Shown: positions 28,044 through 32,303 of the stretch, in pieces
How the letters are laid out: each line of letters starts with the position of its first letter
Position numbering within the stretch: position 1 is the first letter of the stretch
Source: an uncultured Pelagibacteraceae bacterium
Lineage (GTDB): Bacteria; Pseudomonadota; Alphaproteobacteria; Pelagibacterales; Pelagibacteraceae
Assembly: GCA_902632665.1 (NCBI GenBank)
Contig: CACPDT010000007.1
Coordinates: 1 to 32,303, forward strand
DNA: 32,303 nt
Direction: 5' to 3'
Position numbers and translations under genes: made by a program
The notes under the pieces: generated by a model
What the model was told of the DNA's origin: nothing
Databases searched by the model: none
The model's input: the letters and a program-made list of their open reading frames with translations, nothing else

Positions 28044-29009
28044 ATGAAATTTAAAATCGATAATCTTCAATATTGTAAATGGACAAGAAAAGTTTTTGAG
28101 ATAAATCGTGAGGCAGGCCTAGACGCAGTTCATGTTACAATTGTTTATCATGAGGACTTTGATGAACTTCAAAATGAAATTAAAAAATGGCAAACTTTAT
28201 TAAAAGAAAATTCGGATTTAATTTTTTTAGGTCAAAGTTTTAAGGATATTGAAAAAGCAAACAATGAGAATAAAACAGCAATTTTTTTTGGTTTTCAAAA
28301 TTGCTCTCCAATAGAAGATGATATTAATTTAGTTGAAAAAGTTCATATTCTTGGATGTAGATTTATGCAGCTCACTTATAATAATCAATCATTGTTAGCG
28401 ACAGGTTGTTATGAGAAAAATGATAGCGGGGTAACTAATTTTGGACGGGAAGTTATTAGAGAAATGAATAGAGTGGGTATTGTAGTGGACATGTCTCATT
28501 CAGCAGAAAAAAGTACTTTTGATGCAATAGAATTCAGTGAAAAACCAATAGCAATCACTCATGCAAACCCATCCTTTTGGCATGCAGCAAAAAGAAACAA
28601 ATCTTCTGAGTTATTAAAAACTTTAAGTGATAGTGGTGGAATTTTAGGTTTATCTCTCTATCCACATCATCTTAAAGACAATACAAATTGTTCTCTAGAA
28701 AGCTTTTGTGAAATGGTGGCTAAAACAGCAGAAATAATGGATATTAATAATATTGGTATAGGATCAGATCTTTGTTTAAATCAACCAGATGAGGTAGTTG
28801 AATGGATGAGAAATGGAACCTGGTCAAAAAATAAAAATTATGGCGAGGGTTCCAAAAATAAACCAGGATTTCCTAAACAACCTAATTGGTTTGAAGATGC
28901 GAGAGGTTTTAAAAACTTAGAGGTAGGTTTAAAAAAGATTGGTTTTTCAGAAACTGAGACTAATGGAATACTAGGAAACAATTGGTATAACTTTTATAAG
29001 ACTATTTAG
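28044..29009 (+). CDS. Membrane dipeptidase (peptidase M19 / amidohydrolase fold)-like protein with atypical metal-site residues
   Basis: 321 aa; GCRFMQLTYNNQSLLATGCYE, VGIVVDMSHSAEKSTFDAIEFSEKPIAITHANPS, IGIGSDLC align with M19 regions. In-frame TAA 9-7 bp upstream of the ATG excludes an N-terminal extension. Confidence 0.8.
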   Translation: MKFKIDNLQYCKWTRKVFEINREAGLDAVHVTIVYHEDFDELQNEIKKWQTLLKENSDLIFLGQSFKDIEKANNENKTAIFFGFQNCSPIEDDINLVEKVHILGCRFMQLTYNNQSLLATGCYEKNDSGVTNFGREVIREMNRVGIVVDMSHSAEKSTFDAIEFSEKPIAITHANPSFWHAAKRNKSSELLKTLSDSGGILGLSLYPHHLKDNTNCSLESFCEMVAKTAEIMDINNIGIGSDLCLNQPDEVVEWMRNGTWSKNKNYGEGSKNKPGFPKQPNWFEDARGFKNLEVGLKKIGFSETETNGILGNNWYNFYKTI

Positions 29010-29011
29010 AT

Positions 29012-30667
29012 ATGAATGTTGAATTAAGAGATCCTAATATCATAATGAAGTTATCAAGACTTGGTTCTTTCCATCAATCAAGATTATCTTTTTTACGAAG
29101 TTTTTTAAGTGAATTTAAAGATTGGCAATATAGTAGAGATCTATTTAATTTAGACCATGAGGGTTATGGCACAGCAGTATACTCATTTAAAAAAAAAGAC
29201 AGGGTTTATTCTTTAATTTGTTATGCGAACAAAATTAATGATAATGAAAGATCAGATAGGGTAATAGCAACTAAGTGGGATGCAGCTTTTACATTACATG
29301 ATGGAGTACCTTTAAAAGATGATGTTGAAAGATTAAGAAATGAAGTTCCAAAACAAGAAGTTGGTAGATTATCTTACAAAGAATTAACATTATCTAGAGC
29401 AAACAAATCTGTAAGGGTATTTGATCATGTTGTTGAAAGTTTAAGTAATGGAAACCAACCTGATTTAAAGCTTCTTGAAAAAGTTGGATATTTATACAGA
29501 ACTACAGCAGTTTATGGGTCAGGTAAGTTTGGTTTAGCAGATCGATTTAGAATTAAAAATAGAGAGGAAATTAATGGACCATTTAGATTAGAGATGATGT
29601 TAGTTTATTTAGTCAGACAATTTACATTTGATCAAGTTAATCATGTTGCAAAAAATAGAAATCCCAACTTAGCTGTTAAATTAGATCCGAAAATTTGTAG
29701 AAACTTGGGGATAGGAAATTCCACTGGATTAGGAATGGCACCATTTATAGTTAATCATCCAACTTTATTAAATAATTGGATACTTAGTAGAGAAATTGCA
29801 CTAAAAAAAATAAGAGAAATTAAAATCGTAAAAATACAAGATAAAGATTTATTCAAAGATTGTGTGAAAAGTTCTCTCAAAAATATTACTAGCTGGAATA
29901 CAGAGAGTGAATATCAACTCAAAAAAATTAAACTTTTGCTAAAAGATATCAAAAAATTTATCAATTTCTTGGAAAACGAATTTGATTTTCAAAAAAATTA
30001 TCCTTTTAATGAAATTTATCTTTGGCTAGAGAAAGAAACTTGTGAGGAGTGTATTGAATATGTAGTCTCAATCATGATGGAGCCTTTTAGTGATATAGTT
30101 CAGCCATTAGTTGGGCAAATGAGTTCTGAGGAAGAAAAATATTTTAATATCCCAACTGAGCGTAATGTCGGAGATTTAAAAAAGATTTTAGAAAATAAAT
30201 ACTCAGATATTTTAAAGATTAATTTTAAAACACAAGAAAGTAATCATAAATTTTGGTTTATTTCAAAAAATAAAGAAGAGCCAAGATTAGCAAATCGTTT
30301 TGAAGAAAATGGTGCAGATTTAGAACAACCCCTGGCAATAGCTAGAGATATAAAAAAATTGTATGAGAGATTGTTGTCATTAAAAGATAATTTAAAAATT
30401 AATCAATTTTTAATTGATAATTCTGATTTAAGACATGTTGTTAGAAGAGCCTTTGTTATTGAAAAATTTCCATATTCAGAAATACAAGATAATACTATTG
30501 GAGAAAATTTAGTTCCAATTGATATGTTGCGATTAAAGTTATCTTTTTTTGGAGCTTTAAAATTTGATCCAAGATCTGACAAGTGGTTGAGAATATGTAT
30601 GTTTCAAGGTGCGCCACTCCCAAATGAATTAAAAGATTATGATGAGCAATGGGTTTATAAAACCTAA
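29012..30667 (+). CDS. Conserved-looking hypothetical protein of unknown family
   Basis: 551-aa uninterrupted ORF, 2 bp after the M19-like gene stop; distinctive blocks YRTTAVYGSGKFGLADRFRI and GIGNSTGLGMAPFIVNHPTLLNNW. Confidence 0.8.
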   Translation: MNVELRDPNIIMKLSRLGSFHQSRLSFLRSFLSEFKDWQYSRDLFNLDHEGYGTAVYSFKKKDRVYSLICYANKINDNERSDRVIATKWDAAFTLHDGVPLKDDVERLRNEVPKQEVGRLSYKELTLSRANKSVRVFDHVVESLSNGNQPDLKLLEKVGYLYRTTAVYGSGKFGLADRFRIKNREEINGPFRLEMMLVYLVRQFTFDQVNHVAKNRNPNLAVKLDPKICRNLGIGNSTGLGMAPFIVNHPTLLNNWILSREIALKKIREIKIVKIQDKDLFKDCVKSSLKNITSWNTESEYQLKKIKLLLKDIKKFINFLENEFDFQKNYPFNEIYLWLEKETCEECIEYVVSIMMEPFSDIVQPLVGQMSSEEEKYFNIPTERNVGDLKKILENKYSDILKINFKTQESNHKFWFISKNKEEPRLANRFEENGADLEQPLAIARDIKKLYERLLSLKDNLKINQFLIDNSDLRHVVRRAFVIEKFPYSEIQDNTIGENLVPIDMLRLKLSFFGALKFDPRSDKWLRICMFQGAPLPNELKDYDEQWVYKT

Positions 30668-30676
30668 TCTTAAACT

Positions 30677-31288
30677 ATGAAATCCTTAAGTGAGATAGAA
30701 ACTACAGCTAAGAGGGCAAGTCGAGCTGTTGGTTATTCATGGGGTATAGCAGAGGAAGTTGGGAAATCTATAAGATTATCCGAATTATTTGGTTTTCCAG
30801 CGATCAAACATCTTAATCAATATTATCAAAATAAAAAAAAAGAAAATTTTGAAGAGATAAAACTAATTAATAAGATTAACAAATCAGATAGATCATCTTT
30901 TTGTCCAATTATGTTCGGTGTTAATTTCATTGATCAAGTAAAAAACCTTGAAAATTTAAAAAAGTGCTCAGTTGAAAATCTCGCTTATCCATTGTTACTT
31001 TTACCTTTTTTAAGTAGAGCTTCAGAAATTAATGGAAAAAAATTATTAATTTTATTTGATGATTGTAAATTTTTATTGAATTTTAATGTGACTATCTCAT
31101 CTAATATCTTGGATAAAGAAATGCCAATGTTAGCAAAAAAAGTAGAAATAAGTTTTTTAGACAATGAAGATAACTTTTCCGATCAAGATTGGAAAAATCT
31201 TTATAAACTTGCAGAGGATACATTTGTAGAGGAGACTGATAGTTTAAAAGAGGGTGCAGCGGGAGCTGGTTTGACTGATAATGACTGA
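30677..31288 (+). CDS. DUF3726-like protein
   Basis: 203 aa; MKSLSEIETTAKRASRAVGYSWGIAEEVGKSIRLSELFGFPAIKHL resembles DUF3726 proteins from memory; 9 bp after the 551-aa gene. Confidence 0.6.
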   Translation: MKSLSEIETTAKRASRAVGYSWGIAEEVGKSIRLSELFGFPAIKHLNQYYQNKKKENFEEIKLINKINKSDRSSFCPIMFGVNFIDQVKNLENLKKCSVENLAYPLLLLPFLSRASEINGKKLLILFDDCKFLLNFNVTISSNILDKEMPMLAKKVEISFLDNEDNFSDQDWKNLYKLAEDTFVEETDSLKEGAAGAGLTDND

Positions 31289-31439
31289 GGATAAAGAAAT
31301 AGAAAAAAATCTTAAAGATTTAGATGATATTTGCGATGAATGTAAAGAACAGGATGAAAGTGTTTCTCAAAATTTAATTTTAACTGGTTTTAAAATTTGT
31401 AAGTCTTGCAGGGTTTCAAAAACAATTTTTCCAATCTAA
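31281..31439 (+). CDS. 52-aa double-CxxC (zinc-ribbon-like) microprotein
   Basis: MTEDKEIEKNLKDLDDICDECKEQDESVSQNLILTGFKICKSCRVSKTIFPI*; 8-bp overlap with the preceding stop (ATGACTGA). Absent from the ORF track, whose shortest entry is 60 aa. Confidence 0.7.
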   Translation: MTEDKEIEKNLKDLDDICDECKEQDESVSQNLILTGFKICKSCRVSKTIFPI

Positions 31440-31978
31440 ATATGATTAATCGGTAAGGCGTTCATTCTACTTACTACAAATGAAATAGATAAAAAGACAA
31501 TTATTAAAAACGACATAAAGACAATTCCAAATGATTTTAAGTTAGATTTAAGATTAAGAACTTGTCGCGTCGAGATAATTAATCCAGCAAAAATCCAAAA
31601 TTGTGTAAGAAAAATTATAGGAATCATTAATTCTGGTGTAACAGCAAAAAATCTTAGGAGACCAGGCGCGTGAGCGAAACCAACCGCTGTTAATACTTTT
31701 TTAAAGGGAGCTTTACTATTTTTATCAGGAAAAAGTTTTACACCGATAACAAAGATTAATATTGCCCAAACAAACCAAGTTAATATTGCAGTCACTCCTG
31801 ACATTGCAACAGCTGTTTTAAAAATGGTGTTTGCAGCAACTGCACCAGCAATTCCATCTAAAATCATAATAATACCTGCAAAATAAACTGAGGCTTCACC
31901 AAAATTTTTACTATCGGAATAAAGCGTTTTATCTAGTTTGATAGATCTTAAAATAATACTTAAAAATTCACCGAACAT
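31436..31978 (-). CDS. Yip1-like integral membrane protein
   Basis: 180 aa, about five hydrophobic segments; GVTAILTWFVWAILIFVIGVKLFP...FKKVLTAVGFAHAPGLLRFFAV is Yip1/YIP1-family-like. Confidence 0.6.
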   Translation of the reverse strand: MFGEFLSIILRSIKLDKTLYSDSKNFGEASVYFAGIIMILDGIAGAVAANTIFKTAVAMSGVTAILTWFVWAILIFVIGVKLFPDKNSKAPFKKVLTAVGFAHAPGLLRFFAVTPELMIPIIFLTQFWIFAGLIISTRQVLNLKSNLKSFGIVFMSFLIIVFLSISFVVSRMNALPINHI

Positions 31979-32083
31979 TTATTTTTTTTTATTTTTTTGC
32001 TCTTTGTAAGATACGATTAATGGGAATATTATTAAAGCAATAGCTATAAGAATGCAAATTCCTATTAAGAAGCCTTTTGTCAT
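31979..32083 (-). CDS. Small single-TM protein
   Basis: Reverse-strand ATG at 32083: MTKGFLIGICILIAIALIIFPLIVSYKEQKNKKK*; stop abuts the Yip1-like start. Below the ORF track size. Confidence 0.5.
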   Translation of the reverse strand: MTKGFLIGICILIAIALIIFPLIVSYKEQKNKKK

Positions 32084-32093
32084 TTAAGATGAA

Positions 32094-32111
32094 GGGGGAG
32101 TAAACTCCCCC
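32094..32111 (-). terminator. Stem-loop between the right-edge CDS and the small membrane ORF
   Basis: GGGGGAG-TAAA-CTCCCCC perfect 7-bp GC-rich arms, conspicuous in AT-rich DNA; weak T tract on the minus strand. Confidence 0.6.
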
Positions 32112-32121
32112 ATAAATCAGA

Positions 32122-32303
32122 TTAACCTTTTACAACTTCTCTTGTATTAGCGTTGAAAGATTCTTTAAATGGAATATCAACTATAACTGCATCTACAGGC
32201 TTACCTGGAGTATCAGAGTATTTTTCAGGTAAATGAACTTTATATTTAGTTCCAACCTTACCTTTTGGAAATCCATTTGCATTTAATGTTCCATCAAAAG
32301 GAA
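32122..32303 (-). CDS. C-terminus of a probable GcvT/aminomethyltransferase-family protein (partial)
   Basis: Reverse reading ...PFDGTLNANGFPKGKVGTKYKVHLPEKYSDTPGKPVDAVIVDIPFKESFNANTREVVKG*; resembles the C-terminal barrel of GcvT-like proteins. Family call is tentative. Confidence 0.4.
   Translation of the reverse strand, partial: PFDGTLNANGFPKGKVGTKYKVHLPEKYSDTPGKPVDAVIVDIPFKESFNANTREVVKG

Noticed and set aside
1-32303. CRISPR array, tRNA/rRNA genes, transposons, phage genes
   Set aside because: Looked for regularly spaced repeats, tRNA-like cloverleafs, transposase or integrase motifs; none seen by eye. Not excluded computationally.

Overview
AT-rich, tightly packed alphaproteobacterial DNA, most likely from the SAR11/Pelagibacter lineage. 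This is inferred from protein style, very short intergenic spaces and gene content; it was not tested by search. Positions ~1-23,500 form a methylated-amine / one-carbon island: a GlxB/MgsA-like class II amidotransferase (partial), a GlnT/GmaS-type glutamine synthetase-like ligase, a SoxB/DMGDH-like FAD oxidoreductase, a MarR-like regulator, a DUF1989+GcvT protein matching TMAO demethylase (Tdm), a TmoX-like binding protein with ATPase and a fused double permease, a Tmm-type flavin monooxygenase, formate-THF ligase (Fhs), and a four-gene sarcosine oxidase / N-methylglutamate dehydrogenase-type operon. Several uncharacterised genes are embedded in it: a MORN-repeat trio between the binding protein and the ATPase, and a GpsA-like / Fe-ADH / stand-alone GATase trio after tmm. 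Positions ~23,500-28,000 are ordinary housekeeping/accessory genes (EamA transporter, racemase, cold shock protein, GNAT, purK, purE). The least explained part is 28,044-31,439: a compact operon of an M19-dipeptidase-like protein whose canonical metal ligands look partly lost, a 551-aa protein of unknown family, a DUF3726-like protein, and a 52-aa double-CxxC microprotein absent from the supplied ORF track. No tRNA, rRNA, CRISPR array or transposable element was seen.
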